Assembly (NCBI GenBank): GCA_905221605.1
Contig: CAJNDS010002836.1
Location: 62,001-126,000, forward strand
DNA length: 64,000 bases
Direction of reading: 5' to 3'
Source: Symbiodinium natans
Lineage: Eukaryota > Sar > Dinophyceae > Suessiales > Symbiodiniaceae
The position numbers and the translations under genes are program-made. Position 1 is the first letter of the stretch; the number at the start of each line of letters is the position of its first letter. Below are positions 31,879 to 41,086 of this stretch, in pieces. The notes below the pieces were generated by a model that saw only the letters and a list, made by a program, of their open reading frames with translations, had not been told where the DNA came from and made no database searches.

Positions 31879-32515
31879 GTCTCATGGTTGATGGTGCAGC
31901 CATGCAGCTTTGCTCCGTCTCAGCGCACATCAGGTCAGATCAGCGGCAACGCGCTGTTGCCATGATACGGGTGATGATGTGCAGAACCATAAGCTACAAA
32001 GCCCGCGAAGGTTACTTGCTGTACCGGGATGGGTACAAGGACCCGGAACCAAAGCTACGTAGTCAACTCTCTTTCTTTCCCTCTCTCTTTGGGTGTATGT
32101 CGGTCTAGGCATATGCATATGCATCTGAGTGCAGACGTGTATTTTCAGAGGGGCACCTCCCAGATTTTAAAGGCATGACCACGTGAGCCGAGGAAGCCTG
32201 ATCCTGCTGCTGGAAGCTCCTAGCTCCTTTGAAGTGGGCGGCTCTCTAAGTGATGGTCCCTTTTGGGGTTCCTCTTCCGATACAGAGCCCAGCATGTAAG
32301 GGTAGCCACAAGAGCGGGACCATAACCTAGATGTCAACTTGCCACAAGACCCCTGGTTCGATTTGGACTTCAGCCCTGTGAGGCATGGGGATGTATTCGT
32401 CTCTTTCAAGCATTCCCCCTGAGGGCAGATCACCAGGTACATCCTCGAAAACGTTCACCTGCGTTGCTTCAGCATGCGAACTCTATGGGCCTTGCACACC
32501 TTCTAGACTCAAGCC

Positions 32516-32607
32516 TGGGGATGTTCCCCCTATACTCACAGTCCTTCGTAGGGGGGGGGGGGTACTATAATCCCTATTCCTGCTAGTATAAGGGGGGAGT
32601 ATCCCAA
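32516..32607. mobile_element. Inverted-repeat element, family B, copy 3
   Basis: Begins TGGGGATGTTCCCCCTATAC and ends AGTATAAGGGGGGAGTATCC. The core has GGGGGGGGGGTACTATAATC. Confidence 0.7.
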
Positions 32608-32749
32608 ATCTAGCCTTATGTAGCGGTACTCTCCCGTAAAGTTAGGGGATAGGATTAGGGGGACCCTTGGGGATATAGACCCTCTGAATAAGGTCCCTGT
32701 GTAAGAGAGCCAGAAGAGGGCCAAGAAGGGTTCCCGTTTAAGGGTCCCT

Positions 32750-33040
32750 AAACCCCAAACCCTAAACCCTACACCCTACACCCTACACCCTAAACCCTAA
32801 ACCCTAAACCGACCCTAAACCCTAAACCCTAAACCCCTTATCCTACCTAGGACAAGTGCGGGTTTCGGATCCTTTTCGCGCCAAGCGCCTCGAGCAGCTT
32901 CCCCGGCCGCGCTCGCAAAGGGACCGCGGGGGGGGCAAGGGCTGCCAAGGGCGTTTGAGCCCCCCAGCTCTTCGTCAAAGGGTTCAGGGTTCAGGGTTCA
33001 GGGCTTAGGGTTCAGGGTTCAGGGTTCAGGGTTGAGGGCT
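32750..33040. repeat. Facing telomere-like tracts around an exon-like island
   Basis: CCCTAAA/CCCTACA units at 32750-32850 and GGGTTCA units at 32980-33040. Between them, minus-strand 32850-32925 reads SAAGEAARGAWREKDPKPAL with a possible GTCCTA donor. Confidence 0.6.
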
Positions 33041-33088
33041 CAGGGTTTGGTACCTGTAGCAGGTGGCCCGAGCCAGCACTCTAGGATT

Positions 33089-33548
33089 TCAATCCCTGAA
33101 TTCTTCCGAAGGACCGAAAGAGTAGGGGTTTCTGTAAGGCAGCAGGGGCTCTGCATCAGGGCGAGATGTGTGGCACCAGTTGAGATGGTCCTTGTCAGGG
33201 GGTGCATCCCATGTCCTATGAAGTGTTGCATTACAGTATGGACTCCTTTCGTAGAGCCAGGCGGCTGTGGAAAGGATGGGGTGGCCACTGGGAATCAACT
33301 GACACCTCGGGCTCTAAGCGTCGAAACAGGGAGACATTGGCTGCACTTACACCGCTCCTTCCAGGACGCACTGGAAGATCACTCTGCATCACCCCAGCCC
33401 GATCATTGAAATGCGCAAATCTCTGTTCATTGCCTCGCGAAGCAGCTTGTCCACCCAAAAAAGGGGGCAGTGCCTGCAAGCCAACGATGGGAAGCCTGCC
33501 CGGCGCAGTTCGCCTTGCGCAGGCTCTGTAGGGGCTATAGGAGCTCAC
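33089..33548 (-). CDS. Two joined exon frames, unknown protein
   Basis: Exon 33089-33264 starts after a TTTCCACAG acceptor and reads AAWLYERSPYCNATLHRTW, then DAPPDKDHLNWCHTSR and LLPYRNPYSFGPSEEF, ending in a stop at 33089 unless spliced earlier. An upstream frame at about 33270-33548 (FAHFNDRAGVMQSDLP) may be the preceding exon. The composition, rich in Trp, Tyr, Cys and His, suggests an enzyme or extracellular domain, but I do not recognise it. The plus strand is partly open too. Confidence 0.45.
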
Positions 33549-34182
33549 CTTAGAGGAACACTACAAACTACAAGTCGACGGCACATTGGCCATCGATCCG
33601 ACGCGCGCGCTTGCCGCGCATAAGCCATCGGCTTTGGCTGACTTCAAAACCTCTGGATAAAGAGCCCAGGCCCTCGATGCCCTTTGGAGCCTCCAACCCT
33701 ATAACCCCCCCCAAACCCTCTGAAACCCCCAAGCCCCCTAAACCCTAAGACCCTAAAGGCCCTAAACCCTAAACCCTTCAGCATCACGACGTCCACGTGG
33801 TGTGGGGATGCGGCGCAGCCCCCTGCCTTGCTGGGGAGCATCATGGGCCAGCGTTCTCTAAGTCTAGGGTGGGGGGATTTGGGTCGAGGGTCGGGGGTTT
33901 AGGGTTTGGTCACCCTTTTGTAGAGCTTAGGGTTTGGATGGGGTTTAGGTTCTCCTCTGAGGAACTTCATATCAGGGAGCTTTGACGAAGAGACCCGTAC
34001 TATCTTGGTAGCCCAACAAGCGTATTCTGATAAGGCTACCCTTTTGGGTGTTTCTTCGCAAGGGAAGCCAGAACCCGCAAAGGCAGAAGGGGGCAGCACC
34101 GTGGCGGTGGCCTACCAAGTGAAAGAAAGCCTCCAAAAGCCTCCAACGGCCCCGTGATGAACCATGAACCCCTAAGGCTGAA

Positions 34183-34312
34183 CTACTATTTGCTTAACCC
34201 CCCCCCTCCAAAAAATTAAAAATAGAATGATGCATCCCTATATTGCCCTTACAAGGAAGAATACTATTATTGGCTTTTTGTTTTTGGAGGGGGTTCTTAA
34301 GCAAATAGTAGT
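34183..34312. mobile_element. Inverted-repeat element, family D
   Basis: CTACTATTTGCTTAACCCCC at the left is the inverse of GGGTTCTTAAGCAAATAGTAG at the right, followed inward by CCTCCAAAAA / TTTTTGGAGG. The 130-bp element has an AT-rich core and no gene. Confidence 0.8.
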
Positions 34313-34624
34313 GAACCGAGGCCCCCCACGTCAGGCAAGGCGTCTCCCTCTTAGCCCGCGGCTGCGTTTGAGGGGGCTCCGTGTGGAGGTGCGCGACTCC
34401 GTGGATCGCGGGCGCCTTCTCAGGGCTTTTGGGGGGGGGGTGTAGGGTTTAGGCTGGAGGGTTGAGGGTTGAAGGTTTAGGGTTTGGGGGGTTCCCTAAA
34501 TGACCTTAAGAGCATGACTACACCCTCCCGTAAGCCCTGAACCCCCCAAAGTCCCCAACCCCCCAACCCCCCAAAACCCCCCTAAACCCCTGCATCTCCA
34601 AGCGCAAGCCAACATGAACCTCAC

Positions 34625-34698
34625 CGGGCCTCCTCGGCCACACCGCTTTGGGCGGGCCTCAACTCCGACCTCGCGGGAATCGCGGGAGGGTCGAAGGC
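34625..34698 (-). CDS. Isolated minus-strand exon
   Basis: CCAG acceptor, 24 codons plus 2 nt (AFDPPAIPARSELRPAQSGV) and a GTGAGG donor. Parent gene unknown. Confidence 0.5.
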
Positions 34699-34865
34699 CT
34701 GGGGTTTAGGGTTTGGGACATGACAAAAGCTCCATGGGTATTGAGCATGCAAGGACTCTATCTTGTTGCTTTGCACATGTTACTGTCTTTTTTGAGATTG
34801 ATCTAGATTCTAGATCGTACCCTAAACGAAATGGAGGCCTCAAACAGGCCTGTACTCCGGATCCC

Positions 34866-34985
34866 TGAACCCACCCACCCAACCCACACTACGCACCCAC
34901 CCACCCACCCACCCACCCACCCACCACCCACCCACCACCCACCCACCACCCACCACCCACCCACCCACCTACCCACCCACGCACA
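34866..34985. repeat. CCCA microsatellite
   Basis: (CCCA)n with CCA interruptions. Confidence 0.95.
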
Positions 34986-35264
34986 CGTGCTCTTCTTTTT
35001 GCAGGTTCAAGTGCGAAATCGTCTTCCAGGTGTGGAGGTCTATCATACAATTGGCATCGTTATGAAGATGATCATTCTTATATAGTAGTAGCCGTTCCAC
35101 CCTCTTTAGTAGGGCCCCCCCCCTATAAAGTCAAATTTGCCGGACCGTGTGACTGCTTGAAAGTGCCCAGTGGGATCCGCCATTAAGGCAATTCGTGTGT
35201 GGCACGCCTTTAAAATCAACGTTGCTCCTTTAGATTCACACACACGGTGCGCAGGGAGTTTACA

Positions 35265-35530
35265 GGAGTCTGTCTACAGTAGCGAAGAGAAGTTCCTGGC
35301 GCTGCTGCGAGAAGGACCACCGTATTGGGCCCAAGATCGGAGGCATGAAGCGCTGGCCAGCGCAGGCGCGTTTCAAGATGCTCTCCTGCTCCTCAAAGCC
35401 CTAAACCTTAAACCCTAAAACCCAAACTCCCCCATCCCCCGCCTGCGCTGGGCTAGGGCGCCCTCCACCTGTGGAGACACTGCCGCCCAGGCCCTCAGCG
35501 TTCTACAGCGAGGAGCCCTACGGTGGCCCG
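35265..35530. other. Exon-like islands, strand unresolved
   Basis: At 35265-35400 the plus strand reads SSEEKFLALLREGPPYW after a TTTACAG acceptor, while the minus strand reads FMPPILGPIRWSFSQQ before a GTAGAC donor. At 35450-35530 both strands are also open. The neighbours favour the minus strand. Confidence 0.3.
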
Positions 35531-35549
35531 TTGAAAGCCTTACAACCAG

Positions 35550-35645
35550 AGGGTTTAGGGTTTAGGGTTTAGGGTTTAGGGTTTAGGGCTTAGGGTTTAG
35601 GGTTCAGGGTTTAGGGTTTAGGGTTTAGGGCTTAGGGCTTGTGTT
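35550..35645. repeat. TTTAGGG array
   Basis: About thirteen TTTAGGG units with a few GGGCTTA variants. Confidence 0.9.
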
Positions 35646-35648
35646 ATA

Positions 35649-36336
35649 GAGCCAAAGGGCAACAGCAACCTGTGTGCCAGGCATGCAAAAAGCTGGAATC
35701 TCCAGCTCCAGGCGCGCTTTTGGCCCGCGAAAGTGCGCCAGGGGATGCTGGCGGCCTTCGAAACGAAGGGACGCTGTGTGGTGGCTCTACCTACACATAG
35801 AGCCAAAAGGCCACAGAAACCTCTGTGCCAGGCGTACGAAAAGCTGGAATCTCCAGCTCCAGGCGCGCTTTTGGCCCGCGAAAGTGTGCCAGGGGATGCT
35901 CTACGGTGTTGTAGAGCCGAAGGGCAACAGAAACCTTTGTGCCAGGCCTGGGCCTGCAAACCCTGCGCTTCTTTTCGACTTGACCCTAACGATTTACGTG
36001 ACTTCCGACGTCATTCACTACATAGGTTCCGACGTAATGCCCTACATACTTTTACATATCCTCAGTTAAAGAGGCTGATATCTGGTATAATCCCTAGATA
36101 ACTATACGATAAGGACCCCCCCCAAAAACCTGTTCAAATTATTCAGGCCCCTCGAAGGCCGCCAGCATCCCCTGGCGCACTTTCGCGGGCCAAAAGCGCG
36201 CCTGGAGCTGGAGATTCCAGCTTTTCGCATGCCTGGCGCAAAGGTTTCTGTTGCCCTTTGGCTCAATAACGCCGTAGAGCATCCCTTCGTTTCGAAGGCC
36301 GCCAGCATTCTTTGGCGCACTTTCGCGGGCCAAAAG
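35649..36336. repeat. Repeat family in direct and inverted orientation
   Basis: A unit of about 130-140 bp with landmarks AAAGCTGGAATCTCCAGCTC and TTTTGGCCCGCGAAAGTG occurs at 35649-35790 and 35801-35925 (direct), in part at 35917-35947, and inverted with an extra half copy at 36149-36336. Between them (35985-36110) a different sequence shares TACGTGACTTCCGACG and GGCTGATATCTGGTATAATC with 38300-38385. No coding assignment. Confidence 0.85.
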
Positions 36337-36586
36337 ATTCTTAGACTATGGGTAAAACGTAGCACCCATGGAATTTGTTGATTAGAGAAAAGTAGTTTCA
36401 GAACTCGTTGTGTCGAAGAACCAAAGTCTCGACTTTCAGAGGAAAGTAAAATTGTTTCTTCATAGACCACCTCCTGTTTCATCTGGAATAACCACATACT
36501 TCCATTTATGCCACGATGATCACGATGTTGTAAAGCATTCATATGGTTACATTGCAGTTGCTATATGGTGCTTTTTTGGGTGGCTG

Positions 36587-36725
36587 CAAAACGGTTTTAA
36601 ACGGTTTTGGGGCACCGTAAATGGGGTCAAAAATCCAAAACTATTCAAAACTATTAAAAACGGTTTTAACACGGTTTTGCCGGCGCACTGGGGCGCTCCA
36701 AAACGGTTTTAAACGGTTTTGGGGC
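36587..36725. repeat. Duplicated AAACGGTTTTAAACGGTTTT phrase
   Basis: The phrase, followed by GGGGCA, occurs at 36587-36612 and 36699-36725, with ACGGTTTTAACACGGTTTTG between. 36337-36587 is AT-rich with nothing assignable. Confidence 0.75.
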
Positions 36726-37902
36726 AACCCTTTTTGTACTCTTCAAGATACACGAAAAGTGGCTCCGCAGCCAAGTTTCACCAGCCTAGAGCAACACACC
36801 TGCATAAACCCTAAACCCTAAACGACGTAAACCCTGAAACCCAGCCCCGAAGCGCAAGCCCTCCAACCAACCTTTTTAATGACCACCGCCAGGCGATGGT
36901 CATTAAACCCTAAACCCTTTCCCTTTTAAGGTGGGTTTAGGGGGTTTAAGGGTTCAGGGTTGGAGGACCTAACCCCTAAAGCCTAAGCAGCCGCACCGCG
37001 GCCGACATGGAGCAACAGTGCTTAAACCTAAGCCGCTTAGCCCAAAATTCCTAAACCCGAGACCTAAACCCAAGGTTGGCTAAGAGCCCTGACACTGTTT
37101 AATGACCACCGTCAGGCGATCCTAGAAGCCTAAACCCCAAAACACCTAGAAACCCCAAACCCCAGCCCCGAAGCGTAGGCCCTCCAACCTTGTTAATGAC
37201 CACCGCCAGGCGATGGCCATTAAACCCTAAACCCGAGCCCCAAACCCGAGATCTAAACCCAAGGTTGTCTAAGAGCCCTGAAACCCTGTTTAATGGCCAC
37301 CGCCAGGCGATGGGGCAACCCTTTTTGTACTCTTCAAGATACACGAAAAGTGGCTCCGCAGCCAAGTTTCACCAGCCTAGAGCAACACACCTGCATAAAC
37401 CCTAAACCCTAAACGACGTAAACCCTGAAACCCAGCCCCGAAGCGCAAGCCCTCCAACCAACCTTTTTAATGACCACCGCCAGGCGATGGTCATTAAACC
37501 CTAAACCCTTTCCCTTTTAAGGTGGGTTTAGGGGGTTTAAGGGTTCAGGGTTGGAGGACCTAACCCCTAAAGCCTAAGCAGCCGCACCGCGGCCGACATG
37601 GAGCAACAGTGCTTAAACCTAAGCCGCTTAGCCCAAAATTCCTAAACCCGAGACCTAAACCCAAGGTTGGCTAAGAGCCCTGACACTGTTTAATGACCAC
37701 CGTCAGGCGATCCTAGAAGCCTAAACCCCAAAACACCTAGAAACCCTAAACCCCAGCCCCGAAGCGCAGGCCCTCCAACCTTGTTAATGACCACCGCCAG
37801 GCGATGGCCATTAAACCCTAAACCCGAGCCCCAAACCCGAGATCTAAACCCAAGGTTGTCTAAGAGCCCTGACACCCTGTTTAATGGCCACTGCCAGGCG
37901 AT
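36721..37902. repeat. 591-bp tandem duplication
   Basis: 36721-37311 and 37312-37902 are almost identical (a few single-base differences, for example CGTAGGCC versus CGCAGGCC). Both begin GGGGCAACCCTTTTTGTACT and carry telomere-like DNA and several copies of a 33-bp palindrome. Confidence 0.95.
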
Positions 37903-38092
37903 GGCCATTAAACGCCTAAACCCTAAACCCTTTTGTTTAATAACCACCGCCAGGCGATGGCCATGAAACGCCTAAACCCCAAACCCTTTTGTTTAATGAC
38001 CACCGCCAGGCGATTGTCATTAAACCCTCAACCCTCAACCCTCAACCCTGTGTTTAATGGGCGCCCCAGAGCGGCCATTAAACTCCTAAATT
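36870..38092. repeat. Family of about 33-bp palindromes
   Basis: Copies of TTTAATGACCACCGCC followed by AGGCGATGGTCATTAAA, near 36872, 37190, 37463, 37785, 37880, 37935, 37991 and a diverged one near 38051, plus half copies near 37099, 37290 and 37689. Arms differ by compensating changes (GACC/GGTC versus GGCC/GGCC). Confidence 0.9.
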
Positions 38093-38162
38093 GCAGCACC
38101 ACCCCTCCCCCCCCCACCCCCCACTCCGGGCCTAAGGCGTAAAAACCAAGCGATTTTGTATC

Positions 38163-38276
38163 AATTGGCTCCTGTAAGCAATCACGAAAAGGTTCACGCA
38201 AATTTTCTATAACACAAAGTTTTGTGTGATAGAAAATTTACGTGAATCTTTACGTGATTGCTTACAGGAGCCAATT
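38163..38276. repeat. Perfectly placed 114-bp hairpin, family E
   Basis: AATTGGCTCCTGTAAGCAAT and its complement ATTGCTTACAGGAGCCAATT bound a stem running through AAATTTTCTAT / ATAGAAAATTT with almost no loop. Followed by sequence shared with 35985-36110. Confidence 0.85.
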
Positions 38277-38399
38277 CATTTACGTGAACATTTACGCGAT
38301 TCCCTACGTGACTTCCGACGCCAATTTGCTTGCCTGACATTTGCCCCAACTTAAAAAGGCTGATATCTGGTATAATCTAGGGACCTTAAGGGAATACAT

Positions 38400-38900
38400 C
38401 ACATCATTATGGCACCCTTTTGGGTGTGTTGCTTCGCCTTAATGGAGCCAGCGTCCCCGAACCCCAAAGGGATGGGCTTCCGAAGTGTCAGTATAGTGTG
38501 TAGTGATGACATCCTGTATACACACACACACACAGAGGAAAACCAGGCACGGCGTGAACAAAAACCACAATCACGACAAGCCAACCCCAAATAGCTGCCC
38601 TGACCATTGAAGTCCAAGCGTCCGACATGCAAAGATTTCTCGACGTCACTCCTCACAAAAATGCAACCTCGAAGCCCTAACCCCCCCGCTGGCGTGGCAA
38701 GTGGCTGGCTGCTGCTCGCAGCGTTGCACGTTAGCAAGCGCCTGGGCTACATGGGCTTTGCCGGCCTGGGCCCCCAAATGCCCAAACCCCCTCTTCACTA
38801 AGGAGCCTGAAAAGAGTATACCGGCTAGTGGACGTGTGCCATGTACCCCTGAGGCTTTCGAATGAACTACCCTGAACACAAAACCCTAATACATACTTAG
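38400..38900. other. Spacer with a weak minus-strand exon-like island
   Basis: Minus 38640-38790 reads AGKAHVAQALANVQRCEQQ; the plus strand reads GWLLLAALHVSKRLGYMGF. Strand unresolved. A short (CA)n is at 38519-38534. Confidence 0.3.
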
Positions 38901-39000
38901 CTGCCCCGAGACCCTGGGGGTTTAGGGCTTGGAAAACTCAGCACAAGAACCCCCACATAGTTTCGGGCATTCTCCTGAATGAAGGGGGAGTTGGGCACTC

Positions 39001-40074
39001 TTGGTGCGAGCCTCACTCGACATGCCTAGTCACAGTTCTGCCAGCCCATGTTCTAGACATACCCTGCCATACACCCTAAGACCCTCTGCCCCGCCTGCCT
39101 TTTCTCCAAGACTCACCCGCAAGCCTCCCAACTACGTTGAGATAGTTGTCGAGAACCCTACCTGTTTGAGGGAAGTTGTGTACCGTGAACGTTGTGCCCA
39201 AGAATGCTATCCTTTTTTTGCCCGAGCCCCACGTGCCAATCCGATAAGCTCCTAACTCCAACCCTCCTAAAATCAAACCCCTACCCCCTGAACCCTATGA
39301 ACCCTTCTGACCCTAAAACCCTGAACCCTATGAACCCTTATGGCCTATGACAAACACCAAACACAAGAAGAGACTGAAGAACACCCAGGCCAAATATCAA
39401 ACACCAGCGGAACCCCTGAGGCCCTCTTAGGGTAGTAGCAAGGGCCCTTGGTATGGACCCTTCTTATCGGGAACCTCCTATACACCCTAGAAAACCTGCA
39501 CAACCATATGCACACAAATAATGTAACTGCCCTTAGAAGCTTTAGGGCTTAAGGCTTAGGATCTCCTCTCCATCCGGGTCCCTCGCAGGCGCCCCCCCTC
39601 GGTTTTGCCGGTGCCCACAGCACCGAGACAAGCACCGTCCTCGTGGGTTTCGGGCTCCAGGCCTAAACCCTCATCCCTCAGCCAAAAACCCTACATCCTG
39701 AACCTGACTACTAAACCCCAATCCCTAAACAGGTGGGAACGTGCAATGGCATCCCTTGCCAGGAGCCAGAAGAGGCATCGGTACCGAAGTGCCACGAGAA
39801 AGTCTTCGAGCTTTGGGCCGGCGTTTTAGAGCGTATTTGTTTCAGGATTTAAGGCTCAGGGTTTTTGGATCCTTCATGGCTAAGCTCTTTGGCCAAGAAG
39901 TTGCTAGAGGCACCTGCCAGACCAAACCAAATGCTTCGGAGTTTGGGGATTTCGGGGGGCCTGCGCCCCCAACACCCGAAGCGGTCCTCTTTGGACGATA
40001 TGACGCCGTTTGACTGGTCAAAAAGCCACAGCCTTAGGAACATGAGATCGGAATGCGCTGGCAACCGGCGATGA
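39001..40074. other. Exon-like islands, strand unresolved
   Basis: At 39120-39260 the minus strand reads IGTWGSGKKRIAFLGTTFTV and VLDNYLNVVGRL before a GTGAGTC donor, while the plus strand reads NYVEIVVENPTCLREVVYRE. At 39731-39845 the plus strand reads EEASVPKCHEKVFELWAGV and the minus strand KLEDFLVALRYRCLFWLLA. At 39865-40074 two plus-strand frames are open to stops. The canonical donor favours minus for the first island; the rest cannot be decided by eye. Confidence 0.3.
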
Positions 40075-40089
40075 AAGAAGATGGTCAGT

Positions 40090-40215
40090 AGTGGAGATTC
40101 TACGTCTCATCAGAATCATAATCATAATAGTATTGATAATGATTGTGGTAGTAATCAGCATAACTAACAATAAAGAATACTATGATCATTATAACAACAA
40201 TAACAATAACAATAC
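40090..40215. repeat. AT-rich AATAAT/AACAAT microsatellite
   Basis: Trinucleotide-like ATAATCATAAT and AACAATAACAAT runs. Confidence 0.85.
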
Positions 40216-40334
40216 TGCAAATTCCCTAACCCCTTAAAATATGCCTGAAGCTGTGCCAGGCGTTTCTGATGGACGGATTAAATTAGGAGTGGCGATGCCC
40301 CCGAAACCCTAACCCCTAAACCCTAAGTCCAGCC

Positions 40335-40395
40335 ATGGAGCTGGCGAAAGTCGCTCGTGTTGCAGTCTTCCATCACCACCTCATGCAAGGACTCC
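40335..40395 (-). CDS. Isolated minus-strand exon
   Basis: Reads SESLHEVVMEDCNTSDFRQL. The plus strand is also open but less protein-like. Could be a downstream exon of the PAN/lectin gene. No donor/acceptor pair was confirmed. Confidence 0.35.
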
Positions 40396-40807
40396 GAGTG
40401 AGGTACGAGTACCCAAATCATAAGGGCACCCTATTGTTCTTCCTGTTTCCGGGCGGTTTGCTCTGTTACAAACACCATATCCCCTAAGCCCTCGCGTTTG
40501 GGATAGAGTTTTTGGGGTAGAACCCGAACTTTCCCGCAGCTAGATATGCAACTGCAAGGGCGGTACCAACCTAGAATGTTGAGCTCTTCCGTTTCGGGAT
40601 GAGTGAATAGATCGGTTCCTCGATGCCTGGGGGTTGATCGAAATCATGGGCCTGTGCCTGGCTGCGGTTGCGTGTTTAGAGCTTAGGATTTGGGGGTTTA
40701 AAGGGTTGAGGGTTTAGCGTTTTCGGTCCTACAAGAACCAAAAAGCCTGAGAATCCCCTCAAAACCCCCAAACCCCAAGGCTACGTCCGGCCTCAAGATC
40801 CGAGCTT

Positions 40808-40907
40808 GGGTACTTTATGACCCCATCATAACTGTGCTTACAAGGCCCCCAAGCCCTCCAGGCAGGCTTAAGTAGACGAACAAATGGGGATATAACTACC
40901 CATGAAA
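40808..40907. mobile_element. Degenerate family A element
   Basis: Left part GGGTACTTTATGACCCCATC, right part GGGGATATAACTACCCATGA. Half of the terminal repeats is recognisable. Confidence 0.4.
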
Positions 40908-41086
40908 GGCTCTGGCCCTGAGTCGCAGGCCGTAGCGAGAGCTCGGCAGTGGTACCCCTTTGCCGAAACGCTGGCGCCCACCTGCCATTGCTTCGGGCCC
41001 CAAGGAGCTGTCCGACAGGCCCCCTTTGACATCCCCGCCGACCCTAAACCCTAGCCCCCCCCCTTCCTCCAAGAAACTCTGAGCAC

